Shown in pieces: positions 7,560 to 16,160 of a DNA stretch of 64,000 bases. Position 1 is the first letter of the stretch, and every line of letters starts with the position of its first letter. Where the stretch lies: positions 164,158 to 228,157 of the forward strand of contig JASJBF010000010.1 in the NCBI GenBank assembly GCA_030066685.1. The letters run 5' to 3'. The position numbers and the translations under genes are program-made. The notes beneath the pieces were generated by a model. It worked only from the letters and a program-made list of their open reading frames with translations, ran no database searches and had not been told where the DNA came from. The DNA comes from Kiloniellales bacterium (GTDB lineage Bacteria; Pseudomonadota; Alphaproteobacteria; Kiloniellales; JAKSBE01).

Positions 7560-8672
7560 TCAGGACCAGGCGTTCAGCGCCAGGACCTCCTCCTCCTCGG
7601 CGGGATCGACGACCGCCTCGAGATCCCGCGAATTAGCCGGCGACAGGGTGCCGCGGTAGAAGGGATCGGTGAGGCTGCGGCCCTCGGTCTCGGATAGGAA
7701 GTTGCGCGCGCCCTGGCGCCCGATACCGACCAGCATGCCGTGGCTGAGATGCAGGCGGGGCGCCACCAGGCCGAATTCGTCCGCCGCGATCCGGGCCAGG
7801 TGATCGACCGTCATACGGTCGTAGGTATCCAGGCGCCAGGCCTTGGCGAACCAGCGGTCGAAGGCCGCACGGGTGGCCCGAAGCTCTGCAGCGGCATCCT
7901 GCCCGCGCTCCATGGCGTCCGCGAAGGCCACCGCCAGGTCGCCGTAGACGCCGGCGCGCTTGGCCTTCCAGACCTCGGTCAGACCGGCTCTCGCGAGCTG
8001 CCAGGCGATGCGAGTCGCCGTCGCCTCGGCTGCCGCCTCCCGGACGCGGCGCAACAGCACGAGGTCCTCAGGCGGAAAATAGCGGTTATCCGAGAAGGCC
8101 GGATGCTGGGGTACGTGGGCCAGCTCATGGGAGAGGTAGATCAGGCGCTCGGCCCGGCTCAGGCTGCGCCGCAGGCCGATCAGACGCAGGCCCGAGAAGT
8201 AGTAGGCCAGGAGCGGGGTGTCGGCGTCCAGACAGACAATGACGTTACGACCGGCCGCGGTCCGGAGCAGCTCGACCGCCTGGGCGCTGCGGCGCAGGTC
8301 GCGGATCAGTGCCGCGATCTCGCGCTGCTGCCGGGTGGCCGGACGCTCCGCCGTGATCGGGAGGCAGGCCGCCTCGGCATTGTCGACGTGATGCCGGATG
8401 CGGTGCGAGCGCTTCGGGCCCGCCGGCAGATTGCCCTGGGCCAAGGCCGCTTGCGGGCCGCTGTCGGCGAAGGTCGCCCGTCCGCTGCCGGGCGCGCCGG
8501 GCTCGGCGACCAGGCCGACGAAGGCAGCGCCGGCGAACAGCAGCCCGGCCAGCAGCAGACAGAGCAGGGCGGCGTGGCCGTCCTGGGCGGCCCGCCGGAG
8601 CGGGCTCCAACGAGGCCGCAGAGGGGCCCCGCCGGTCCCGGTCGCCCGGCTGTCTGAACCTGTCGCTGTCAC
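7560..8672 (-). CDS. DUF6782-type membrane-anchored metallopeptidase-like protein
   Basis: 370 residues. A single N-terminal hydrophobic segment (about 32-56) would anchor it to the inner membrane. The domain from about 100 onward contains an SHELAHVPQHP motif with HELAH at 182-186, the zinc-binding HExxH signature, followed by an Arg/Glu-rich helical region and a C-terminal AANSRDLEAVV segment. This matches the DUF6782 putative metallopeptidases as I remember them; substrate unknown. It is convergent with the SlyD gene (16 nt between stops) and divergent from hspQ. Confidence 0.7.
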   Translation of the reverse strand: MTATGSDSRATGTGGAPLRPRWSPLRRAAQDGHAALLCLLLAGLLFAGAAFVGLVAEPGAPGSGRATFADSGPQAALAQGNLPAGPKRSHRIRHHVDNAEAACLPITAERPATRQQREIAALIRDLRRSAQAVELLRTAAGRNVIVCLDADTPLLAYYFSGLRLIGLRRSLSRAERLIYLSHELAHVPQHPAFSDNRYFPPEDLVLLRRVREAAAEATATRIAWQLARAGLTEVWKAKRAGVYGDLAVAFADAMERGQDAAAELRATRAAFDRWFAKAWRLDTYDRMTVDHLARIAADEFGLVAPRLHLSHGMLVGIGRQGARNFLSETEGRSLTDPFYRGTLSPANSRDLEAVVDPAEEEEVLALNAWS

Positions 8673-8899
8673 CTGTCTTGGCCCGCCCGTCGCTCGAGTC
8701 TGTCGGCTGAGAACACCGAAGCGCAGGCTAGCGCGGAATGCTTAAGACTTGGCTGCCAGCCCCTTTTCGGCGCTGGTCGAAGCCCAGAAAGCCAGGGATT
8801 CCCTTGGCCTTGGCCGGGAAAGAGCCGTATTTTCCTTTCCGGTCCGGGCGTGTAATCTGGCTGGGCAACCGAGGGAGCCAGGACGGCGAGACCTGAACG

Positions 8900-9229
8900 A
8901 TGGAAACCAGGCTAGCGAAATTCCAGATCGGGCAGATCGTCCGCCACCGCTTCTATCCCTTCCGCGGTGTGGTGTTCGACGTCGACGCGGTGTTCTCCAA
9001 CACCGAGGAGTGGTACGAGTCGATCCCGGAGGAGATCCGGCCCCGCAAGGACCAGCCTTACTATCACCTCTTCGCCGAGAACGAAGAGACGACCTACGTC
9101 GCCTACGTCTCCGAGCAGAATCTGGTCCCCGACGACACCCAAGAGCCGGTCCGCCACCCCGAAGTGCTGGAGGTCTTCTCCGGCATCGAGAACGGCTGCT
9201 ACGTCCTGCGCAACCACCAGACCAACTAA
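8900..9229 (+). CDS. hspQ: Heat-shock protein HspQ (DNA/Lon-regulating hemimethylated-DNA-binding fold)
   Basis: 109 residues matching HspQ end to end: KFQIGQIVRHRFYPFRGVVFDVD at the start, NTEEWYESIP, KDQPYYHLFAEN and TYVAYVSEQNLVPD in the middle, and an HPEVLEVF tail. In E. coli HspQ is a small heat-shock factor that acts as a specificity enhancer of Lon and affects DnaA stability. Its 227-nt upstream region shows no clear sigma-32 promoter. It is convergent with the small membrane gene at 9259-9528. Confidence 0.93.
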   Translation: METRLAKFQIGQIVRHRFYPFRGVVFDVDAVFSNTEEWYESIPEEIRPRKDQPYYHLFAENEETTYVAYVSEQNLVPDDTQEPVRHPEVLEVFSGIENGCYVLRNHQTN

Positions 9230-9258
9230 AGCGCTGCGATCCCGGCCCGGAGGACGCC

Positions 9259-9528
9259 TCAAGGCTCCTGCCCGAGGCCGTCGCGGCGCAGGGCCCACCA
9301 TTTGAAGAGGCACTGTCCGGGATCAGGGTCGGTGACGCCCTCGAGCAGGAACTCGGCCCGGATCTTGGCGGTAACCACCAATTCGGGCAGGTCCGAGGCC
9401 ATGACCAGGTCGTGGGTCATCCAGTCGCAGGGATCAAGGCTCTGATAGCGCCAGTAGGTCGCCGCCATCGCCGCGCCGGCCAGGACGGCGACCAGGACGC
9501 TTGCTTTGAATAGACGCATCACGGCCAT
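9259..9528 (-). CDS. Small hypothetical protein with N-terminal membrane segment
   Basis: 89 residues (86 if the second Met at 9519 is used). Residues 5-26 form one hydrophobic helix or uncleaved signal, followed by a short soluble domain with three cysteines, including DPCDW and GQCLFKWW. I recognise no family. The gene is in the same direction as the DUF547 gene upstream but separated from it by a long hairpin (9589-9644), so it is probably transcribed separately. Existence is supported by the clean signal-like N-terminus and convergence with hspQ without overlap. Confidence 0.5.
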   Translation of the reverse strand: MAVMRLFKASVLVAVLAGAAMAATYWRYQSLDPCDWMTHDLVMASDLPELVVTAKIRAEFLLEGVTDPDPGQCLFKWWALRRDGLGQEP

Positions 9529-9588
9529 GCAGGGGCTCGCTCGACGGCTTCCAGGGGCGGCGGGAGGTCGGGATCGGCGCCAGTCTAG

Positions 9589-9644
9589 GGCATTAGCCGG
9601 CCGGATGGAAAGGCTTCGCGATCCAGCCGGCCGGACGTAATGCC
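9589..9644. repeat. Long imperfect inverted repeat
   Basis: GGCATTA..CCGGCCGG (from 9589) is mirrored by CCGGCCGG..TAATGCC (to 9644); the inner GGA/TCC also pairs, giving a 56-nt cruciform or hairpin. It lies downstream of the DUF547 gene on the minus strand and has no T-run, so it may be a REP-like element rather than a terminator. Confidence 0.6.
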
Positions 9645-9775
9645 TTCACTTCAGCGTCTTAGCGACCCATTTGCGGGCCGGACCGAAAGCTTCGGATAGG
9701 GGCCTGTGCCGGGCGTTGCGCGCCGTCTTGCCGGTCGGCGCGAGATCCCGGCCCGCGTCGCCCGGGGGCGGCCGC

Positions 9776-10648
9776 TCAGCCAGCGGGCCGCGACGCGTTC
9801 AGGCGCCAGTCGTAGTCGGTGTCGTGAATCTCGCCGATGGCTTTCAGCTGGCTCGCCAGCTCCGGTCCCGCGTAGCGCAGCAGGTGGGCTTTCAGGCTTT
9901 CGGGGCTGCGGCCGAAATCCTCGTAGAACCAATCGTAGATCTTGGAGACGACGACCCTGCCGCCGTCGACCGAGACGCCGCGCGGGTCGTTGACGTAGCT
10001 GCGGGCGGCGTCGTCCAGGGCGGCCTCGATCCCCTCCGCCTCGTAGGCCGCCGGGCGCAGGTCGGGGCAGCCGATCGAGGCACAGTTGACCGCGTAGTGG
10101 ATCCGCGGATCCCGCCAGATCGGGCGCAGGATCCGGTGCTCGATGTCGTCCAGGGTCAGGGCCTGGCCCTCGACCTCGATCAGGGCCTTGCCCCAGGGCC
10201 CGTCCGAGAACCAGCCGGGCGAGATGTCGATGTCGCGGATCGACTCCACGGGGAAGTGGTCCAGGACCACGCGCACGGTCAGCGCGTTGTAGAGGTTGAT
10301 CCAGTAGGCGAACTGTTCCGGCCTGGAGAAGCGGCTGATCGGCAGCGCGGCCATGCGGGCCAGGAAGCCGTCCAGGGCCCGGCGGTCTGCCTCGGTCACC
10401 GCCGCGTAGTCGAAGAGGTTCGCACCCTCGCCCTCCATGACGTAGGTCATCAGCAGGCGGTCCCAGTCCGAGAAGTCGATGCGCTCCTGGCTCTGCGGGT
10501 CGTGGGCCTGCCAGCGCGGCCAGACTTCGGCGCTGGGCGCGAAGAGGTTCTCCTTGGGGGTGAAAGCCGCCAGGGGCAGCAGCAGGGCGAGCGCGGTCAG
10601 GCTGCGGCCGAAGGCCCGCCGGGGGCGTCCGGCTTTGGTGGTTGGCAC
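9776..10648 (-). CDS. DUF547 domain secreted protein
   Basis: 290 residues from a GTG at 10648 with AGAGAAAGGGA upstream; the longer in-frame reading to 10915 has no signal and an Arg-rich shadow composition. Residues 1-35 look like a signal peptide (basic start, ALALLLPLAAFT). The DUF547 core is clear: FAYWINLYNALTVRVVLDHFP, then PWGKALIEVEGQALTLDDIEHRILR, then IHYAVNCASIGCPDLRP with the conserved NCAS/GCP pair, and AARSYVNDPRG. Proteins of this family are exported and may have a papain/transglutaminase-like fold; the N-C-A-S block holds the likely active Cys. Function unknown. Confidence 0.85.
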   Translation of the reverse strand: MPTTKAGRPRRAFGRSLTALALLLPLAAFTPKENLFAPSAEVWPRWQAHDPQSQERIDFSDWDRLLMTYVMEGEGANLFDYAAVTEADRRALDGFLARMAALPISRFSRPEQFAYWINLYNALTVRVVLDHFPVESIRDIDISPGWFSDGPWGKALIEVEGQALTLDDIEHRILRPIWRDPRIHYAVNCASIGCPDLRPAAYEAEGIEAALDDAARSYVNDPRGVSVDGGRVVVSKIYDWFYEDFGRSPESLKAHLLRYAGPELASQLKAIGEIHDTDYDWRLNASRPAG

Positions 10649-11275
10649 GGTTCCGGTCCCTTTCTCTCTTGCGGCGACTGCAGATCGATTTGGGAAGCCC
10701 GCGCCGCCCTCGCAATCAAGCCTTCGCGAGCACGGCGTGATCCCGGTGGCGTCTACCGGCTCGGCGCTGGCGCGTCGCCCAACCCGGTCCGTCAGCGATC
10801 GGCCACCCTCGGCTGTCGGCGTTCGGGGGCGAAGCGGGCGCAGACGCTTGGGACGCCGAGTCAGAGGTGGAAGGGCGGCGCGATCACCGCCGCAGCAAAA
10901 GCTGCAGCCTCTCATCCACAGGACACGGTCGATCCGAAACTCCGGCCGAGAACGACCCGCAATGCGCTTAAAGATCGTTTCCGGGCGGTCGCAGCCGACC
11001 TGCCCGGCCCGGCCCGCCGGGGGCCTCGGGGAGCGCCGTCGCAGGGACGGATCCGGATCGCGGGATCCTGCCTGGATCGAGAGGCTTTGGTTGGCTAATC
11101 CGGTTCGGCGCAGTAATTTAGGCCTCAGGGTGGCGGTGCAGACAGACGCGGCCTGGATCCTTGGTGTTTGGCATGGTCTCGACGGGGGCGCAGGCGACCT
11201 TCGGGGTTGCCTGGCGAATGCCTCATTGATAACACACCAGAGATGTCGGCCTTATGGCATATAGGGAGCAGCTGA
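10649..11275. other. 627-nt divergent intergenic region
   Basis: It lies between the DUF547 gene (minus) and the TAXI gene (plus). Open frames here are high-GC shadows without homology I recognise. An SD (GGGAG) sits just before 11276. I could not identify a convincing promoter, hairpin or RNA gene. Confidence 0.4.
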
Positions 11276-12442
11276 ATGCGAGGTAAATCCATGTGGCAGC
11301 GTTTGAGCATCCTGCCGGCCGTCTTCCTTTTGGTTGCGGCGGTAGGTCTTGCCGTGGCGGCGGCTCCGGCTTCCGCCCAGGATGACAAGTCGAAGAAGCA
11401 GGCATCGAACCTGCGCGAACAGATCAACCGCGGCACGGTCGGAATCATCTCCGGGGGAATCAACGGCACCTACATCCGGATCGCCAGCGATCTGGCCTCG
11501 GTTCTGGATGACGGCAACCAGCTCCGGGTCCTGCCCTTGGTCGGCAAGGGCTCGGTCCAGAACATCCGCGACATCCTGTATCTCAAGGGGATCGACATCG
11601 GGATCGTGCAGTCCGACGTCCTGGCCTTCCTCAAGCGGCAGCGGCCGCACGCCAAGATCGAGGACCGGATCCACTACATCACCAAGCTCTACAACGAGGA
11701 GCTGCATCTGGTGGCCGGTCCCGGGGTCAACTCCGTCAAGGACCTCGCCGGCAAGAAGGTGAACTTCGGCAACAAGGGCAGCGGCACCTACATGTCCTCC
11801 TCGATCATCTTCGAGAAGCTGGGCATCAAGGTGCAGCCGACCAGCTTCGATCAGGCCACGGCGGTCGAGAAGACGCGCAAGGGCGAGATCGCGGCCCTGG
11901 TCTACATCGTCGGCAAGCCGGCGCGGCTCTTCCAGGAGGCCAGCGTCCAGGGGCTCAAGCTTCTGCCGGTGCCGCAGACGCCTGAACTTCTCGAGGTCTA
12001 TCTGCCGTCCCGCTTCACCGACCAGGACTATCCGGGCCTGGTGCAGGCGGGTCAGGAGGTTCGGACCCTGGCGGTCGGCGCGGTCATGGCGGTCTACAAC
12101 TGGGACCCTACCGGCGAGCGCTATGCCAAGGTGTCCCGCTTCGTCGACAGCTTCTTCGGCCGCTTTAAGGAGTTCCAGCAGGCACCCCGCCATCCGAAGT
12201 GGCGCGAAGTCAACCTCAACACCGAGGTTCCGGGCTGGAACCGCTTCAAGGCGGCGAACGAATGGCTTGCAAAGGCCAGGGTCGCCCAGCAGCCGAGCCT
12301 GGAAAGTAGCTTCGCTCGCTTCCTGGCCGAGCAGGGCCCGAGCCTGCGCGGTGGTGGTGGCGAGGCCAACAACCTCGAGCAGGCGAAGGACGAGCTGTTC
12401 CGCCAATTCCTGCTCTGGCAGGCGAAGCAGCAGAGCCAGTAG
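11276..12442 (+). CDS. TAXI family TRAP-transporter solute-binding protein
   Basis: 388 residues, SD GGGAG upstream. Signal peptide ending near PASAQ (about residue 35). The mature protein shows the TAXI pattern: TVGIISGGINGTYIRIASDLASVL, a VGKGSVQNIRDILYLKGIDIGIVQSDV block, and a VKDLAGKKVNFGNKGSGTYMSS block. TAXI proteins bind carboxylates such as glutamate or 2-oxoglutarate in the periplasm for a fused DctQM permease. No TRAP permease gene is adjacent, so the protein is an orphan here. An unusual C-terminal extension from about 300 (Lys/Gln-rich, helical) lengthens it beyond typical TAXI proteins of about 320-330 residues. Confidence 0.88.
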   Translation: MRGKSMWQRLSILPAVFLLVAAVGLAVAAAPASAQDDKSKKQASNLREQINRGTVGIISGGINGTYIRIASDLASVLDDGNQLRVLPLVGKGSVQNIRDILYLKGIDIGIVQSDVLAFLKRQRPHAKIEDRIHYITKLYNEELHLVAGPGVNSVKDLAGKKVNFGNKGSGTYMSSSIIFEKLGIKVQPTSFDQATAVEKTRKGEIAALVYIVGKPARLFQEASVQGLKLLPVPQTPELLEVYLPSRFTDQDYPGLVQAGQEVRTLAVGAVMAVYNWDPTGERYAKVSRFVDSFFGRFKEFQQAPRHPKWREVNLNTEVPGWNRFKAANEWLAKARVAQQPSLESSFARFLAEQGPSLRGGGGEANNLEQAKDELFRQFLLWQAKQQSQ

Positions 12443-12569
12443 CCGGCTTCCGGGCCTCACCGCTCCGGCGCGGAGTCGTCGGATCGGGCTTCAGACGATG
12501 GCAGCCGTGGGGAGCGGATTCCCGCTGCCGTGCGCGCCGCTTCGCCGCTTCCGAACCCCGAATCTAAAT

Positions 12570-12596
12570 CGTCCCGGATCGGCCCGATCCGGGACG
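12570..12596. terminator. Perfect 13-bp palindrome, candidate bidirectional terminator
   Basis: CGTCCCGGATCGG (12570-12582) and its exact complement (12584-12596) are separated by one base. It lies between converging genes and has no T-run on either side. Confidence 0.4.
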
Positions 12597-12699
12597 AAAC
12601 GCTCGAGCTATTCGAACAACAAAGCAGGAAACGCCTCGTACGGCTGAGGCGTCACGCGTTCATGCTTGAGGGCCAGGCATCCGCAACCCGGCGCCCCTG

Positions 12700-12744
12700 G
12701 AGCGGGCTGACTTGAAGTCGAATGGACGTCAAGTAAGCCCGCTC
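12700..12744. repeat. Single-hairpin relative of the palindromic element
   Basis: GAGCGGGCT (12700-12708) and the following ACTTGA..GTC pair with GAC..TCAAGT..AGCCCGCTC (to 12744). The outer arm GAGCGGG matches hairpin 2 of the elements at 5121 and 59472, but the inner sequence differs. Confidence 0.6.
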
Positions 12745-12773
12745 AAAGGGCCGAGCGGCGAGCCCGCCTGAGA

Positions 12774-14408
12774 TCAGCGGTTCTGCACCCAGTTGCGGAG
12801 CCGATCGAGCCGGCTCTGCGCGGCGCCGTCGCCCGCCTGGACGGCTTCGCCGTAGAGCGCCAAGGCCCGATCCGCATCTGGTTCCGGACCGTTGATCTGC
12901 GCTTCTGCGAAGTACAGGGGATCGTAGGTCATGGCCAGCGCCGTGCGCCCGGCGGCGCTGCCCTGGCTGATCGCCTCCTCGAAGAACAGTCGCGCCGAGG
13001 CGATGTCGCCCAGGGACAGCAGCTCGTTGCCGCGGCCGATGTGCCAGGCCCCGGGGTCCGAGGGGTTGACCGCCGGCAGGGTCGGTGCCAGGGCGGCGGT
13101 CTGATCGCGCACCGACGGTCGCGTCTGCTGCGTCGGTGCCGCCGCCTCTATCTGGGGCGGGGCCGGTGCCTTGGCCGCAGGCGGACTTGGCGCCGGTGCG
13201 GTGGGCTGGATCTTCGCGACCTGGGTCCCGAGCATGTGATCCAGCAGGCTGCGGCTGGCGCGGCCGTCGACCCCTAGGCCGTGGGTTTGCTGATATTCCC
13301 GGATCGCCGCGCTCAGTTGCGGGGTGGTCCGTCCGTCAAGCGTGCCGGGGTCCAGGCCGGCCCGCTTGAGGCCGAGCTTGACCAGGCGCACGACGCTGCT
13401 GTCCGCAGAGCCGGCATCGGGCACGGCGGCGGCATCCCGGTTGCCGCCGTCCGGGGCGCCGGACTTGGTGGCGACGATCTGTTCGTTCGCCTTTCGCGCG
13501 ACGACCAGACAGTGCTGGCCGGCATCGGTGACGCTGATCTGTGCGCAGAAATCCTGGGCGGTCGACTCGCTCGGCAGGTAGCCGGCCAGGCCACGATAGA
13601 CGACCCGGTTGCCCTCAAGGGCGACGCGGCGAAGCTCCAGCGTGGTGTCGCCCAGAAGCTCCGGATAGGCCTTTTGAAGCCGGGACCACTCGGTCTTGGC
13701 CTCTTCGAGGCTGGTCGGGGCGATCACCTCCACGGTGTACTGCGTCGGCGCGACCGCCCTTGGTCGCGGCTCTGCAACGGGTTCCGCCGGCTCGGCCCGC
13801 GCGGTCTGGCGCGGCTCGGGTGCGGGGATGCGCTGAGGTTCCGGGGGCGCGGTGAAGGTCTCCGCCTCGGCCGTCGGGCTCGGCGCCGTCACCTCCGGCG
13901 CGGCCGGGATCGCGATCCGGGCCCCTCCGCTCGGGGCGGGCGCGGGCGCCGCCGGTGCTTCAGTGGCGGGGCGGCCGGCGAGCAGGCGCTGCAAGGTCTC
14001 CGAGGCCCGCGGCGGGGCCTCTGTCGCCTGCTCTGCCGGCGCCGCTGGCGCTGCCGGCGGCGGGCTGGACCCCTCGGCCTCGAGCTTCGCCGGCTCGTTC
14101 TGGGCCGTGATTACCGGCAGGTCGCTGCGCTCGGCGACCATGCCATCGCGCAGGCTGCGCACGACCAGAACGCCGACGCCGATGCTGACCGCAAAGACCA
14201 GAGCCAGGATGGTCGGACCCATCCAGCGTGTCCCGCTCTTCTTATCTTGCGGCTCGGCCTCGCTACGGCGTTGGTAGATGAAGTCGGGCGGCGGCTCGGG
14301 CGCCGAAAGTCGAAGCGAAAGGATATCTGCGGCGCGCTGTTCCGACGCCAAGTTCTCCGGAAGGGGAGGACTCGGCGCCTCTCGCCGCCATGGAAACCGG
14401 GATGACAC
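12774..14408 (-). CDS. Membrane-anchored SPOR / peptidoglycan-binding / Sel1-type protein
   Basis: 544 residues. Cytoplasmic N-terminus of about 60 residues, one membrane helix near 64-86 (TILALVFAVSIGVGVLVV), then a Pro/Ala-rich low-complexity linker to about 215. Residues about 222-310 form a SPOR-like domain (QYTVEVIAPTSLEEAKTEWSRLQKAYPELL with a later YRGLAGYLPSESTAQDFCAQI). Residues about 340-400 are a PG_binding_1 fold (LVKLGLKRAGLDPGTLDGRTTPQLSAAI). The C-terminus has Sel1/TPR-like helices (RGNELLSLGDIASARLFFEEAI). The architecture points to a periplasmic protein that contacts denuded or cross-linked peptidoglycan, for example at division or cell-envelope stress. Partners are unknown. 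Confidence 0.8.
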   Translation of the reverse strand: MSSRFPWRREAPSPPLPENLASEQRAADILSLRLSAPEPPPDFIYQRRSEAEPQDKKSGTRWMGPTILALVFAVSIGVGVLVVRSLRDGMVAERSDLPVITAQNEPAKLEAEGSSPPPAAPAAPAEQATEAPPRASETLQRLLAGRPATEAPAAPAPAPSGGARIAIPAAPEVTAPSPTAEAETFTAPPEPQRIPAPEPRQTARAEPAEPVAEPRPRAVAPTQYTVEVIAPTSLEEAKTEWSRLQKAYPELLGDTTLELRRVALEGNRVVYRGLAGYLPSESTAQDFCAQISVTDAGQHCLVVARKANEQIVATKSGAPDGGNRDAAAVPDAGSADSSVVRLVKLGLKRAGLDPGTLDGRTTPQLSAAIREYQQTHGLGVDGRASRSLLDHMLGTQVAKIQPTAPAPSPPAAKAPAPPQIEAAAPTQQTRPSVRDQTAALAPTLPAVNPSDPGAWHIGRGNELLSLGDIASARLFFEEAISQGSAAGRTALAMTYDPLYFAEAQINGPEPDADRALALYGEAVQAGDGAAQSRLDRLRNWVQNR

Positions 14409-14857
14409 CAGCAGCTCTCCTCAGCAAAGTCTCCTCAACCAAAAACCCAAGGTCACGACATCCTCGTGGCCCTGAGGTTCCGGCCGGTCTGAGTGTCGCC
14501 GCCGCTCACTCCGCGCTTCAGGCTCCCTCCAAGCTTTGCGCCAAGAATTGCTTCCGCGGCGACAGTCTCCGCCTCTTCTCCCGTTAACCAAGATTAAGGC
14601 TGAAAGACTACACGCACGCCAAGTATAGTCAAATTCCGAATCCGAATACCGTGACAAGTTTAAACCAAAACTGTGCGGCCACAAGGGGATCAAAGGGAAA
14701 ATCAGGGGAAAACGGTTAATCTCTGTTCGGCCGCCCCAGTTCTTGTCAAATAGACGCGGCTCGGCACGGCGCGGGTGTCAGGGTTCGGCGATGACCTTCT
14801 TCGCTTCGACACCGGTGCCCGGATGTGGCGGCCGGCCGCGCCGGCGCAGCTCGACAC
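14409..14857. other. 449-nt gap upstream of the SPOR gene
   Basis: It lies between two minus-strand genes. The stretch 14585-14740 is AT-richer than its surroundings and is the probable promoter region of the SPOR gene. I cannot point to a definite -35/-10 pair. Short open frames here lack RBS and family resemblance. Confidence 0.35.
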
Positions 14858-16063
14858 TCAACCCTCGCTGTCGCCGGCGGGCGCCGCGCCTTCGAGCTCG
14901 GCCTCCAGGGCCTCGAGCTGTGGCAGGGCCGGCCGGTAGCCCGCCTCAACGGCGGCGCGCAGCCAGCGCCGGGTCTGATCCAGGTCTTGGGGCACGCCCT
15001 CGCCCCTGCGAAACAACTCGGCCAGCTTCACCGCAGCCTGGCCCCAGCCGGCTTCCGCCGCCGACTGCAACAGCGCCGCGGCGCGCTCGGGGTCCCGGGC
15101 CACGCCCAGGCCGGCGAGATGCAGCTCCGCCAGCTCCAGGCGGGCAACCTGCACCGCCTGCCATTGGGCCGGCCGCAGGCGCGGATGATGGTAGGCGTAG
15201 AGGTCGGGCCAGCCGACCGGCGACCGGCTCGGCCGCTCCGCGGCCGCGGCCACCTTGCGATACCAGGACGCCGCCGCCTCGTAATCCTGGGTCAGGTCCT
15301 TGCCTGTGGCGAGGCGCTGGGCCAGGCCGAGCTGCGCCGAGGCGATGCCGTTCTCGGCGGCGCGGCGGAGCCAGTGCAGGGCCTGGACCGGGTCGCTCTC
15401 CTGGAAGACCACGGCCAGGCTCGCCTGGGCCGGTCCGTGGTCCTGGCGGGCGGCGTCCTGCCACCAGGCCATGATCTTCTCCGAACGCCGGGCCTGCTCC
15501 TCGATCGGGACCTGGTCGTCCTGGTAGAACAGCATGCCGAGGGCGTACTGCGCCTCCGGGTGCCCGCCTTCCGCCGCCTGCCGCAGCAGGTCCTCCTTGC
15601 GCGCTTGCCAGCCCGGCCGCCGCCGCTGCTCGACCAGGCGCGCCAGGGTGATCCGGGCGAAGGGATTGCCCGCCGCGGCCGCTTCGGCCAGCAGGGTCTC
15701 GGCCCGGTCGAGGTCCTGCAGGGTGCCGAGGCCGCGCTCGTAGAGCCGGGCCAGATTGTACTTGGCGGCGATCACGCCGGCCTCGGCCGCGCGCTCGTAG
15801 AGGGCGAAGGCCTCTCCGAAGCGCTGCTTCGTCCCCAGGCCCAGGTTGGCCAGGACCCCCAGGTTGTTGGCGGCCGGGGCATGGCCGAGGCTGCTGAGGC
15901 TCTGGAACAGCGCGAATGCCGCCTCGTGGTGGCCCTGCTCGTAGAGCCAGACGCCCGCCCGGTTCTTCAAGGGGTAGCTGGCCGGCAGCGGCACTAGGAC
16001 CAGGATGACCAGGACCGCGAGGCCGAAGCAGGCGTAGAGGCCGGCCTTCAGGAGCAGCTTCAT
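14858..16063 (-). CDS. Sel1-repeat protein with N-terminal membrane anchor
   Basis: 401 residues. One hydrophobic helix at 5-30 (signal anchor), then about nine Sel1-like repeats of roughly 36 residues. Recognisable units are APAANNLGVLANLGLG, VIAAKYNLARLYERGLG, PEAQYALGMLFYQD, ASAQLGLAQRLATGKDL and GQAAVKLAELFRRGEGV. Sel1 repeats form an alpha solenoid used for protein contacts; no catalytic domain is present. It is likely a periplasmic scaffold. It lies 97 nt downstream of the EEP gene and is followed by the SPOR protein gene, which also has Sel1-type helices. Shared envelope work is possible but not shown. Confidence 0.85.
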   Translation of the reverse strand: MKLLLKAGLYACFGLAVLVILVLVPLPASYPLKNRAGVWLYEQGHHEAAFALFQSLSSLGHAPAANNLGVLANLGLGTKQRFGEAFALYERAAEAGVIAAKYNLARLYERGLGTLQDLDRAETLLAEAAAAGNPFARITLARLVEQRRRPGWQARKEDLLRQAAEGGHPEAQYALGMLFYQDDQVPIEEQARRSEKIMAWWQDAARQDHGPAQASLAVVFQESDPVQALHWLRRAAENGIASAQLGLAQRLATGKDLTQDYEAAASWYRKVAAAAERPSRSPVGWPDLYAYHHPRLRPAQWQAVQVARLELAELHLAGLGVARDPERAAALLQSAAEAGWGQAAVKLAELFRRGEGVPQDLDQTRRWLRAAVEAGYRPALPQLEALEAELEGAAPAGDSEG

Positions 16064-16160
16064 CGGGTTTCGTCGGCCATCGGGGGCGGACTCCGGTTGG
16101 ACCCACGTCCTGTCCTAGCGCCGCAAAAGCTAACAAGACCTTAAGGGCGCCCTTCGGCGG

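Larger units (their letters stand above)
12443..12773. other. 331-nt gap with three palindromes
   Basis: It lies between the TAXI gene and the convergent SPOR gene. It holds the perfect palindrome at 12570-12596, a weaker ACGCCTC/GAGGCGT hairpin near 12631-12654 and the single-hairpin repeat at 12700-12744. No gene seen. Confidence 0.5.

Noticed and set aside
14421..14693. A 90-codon minus-strand frame in the gap before the SPOR gene
   Set aside because: Arg-rich, no RBS, no family; it overlaps the probable promoter region.
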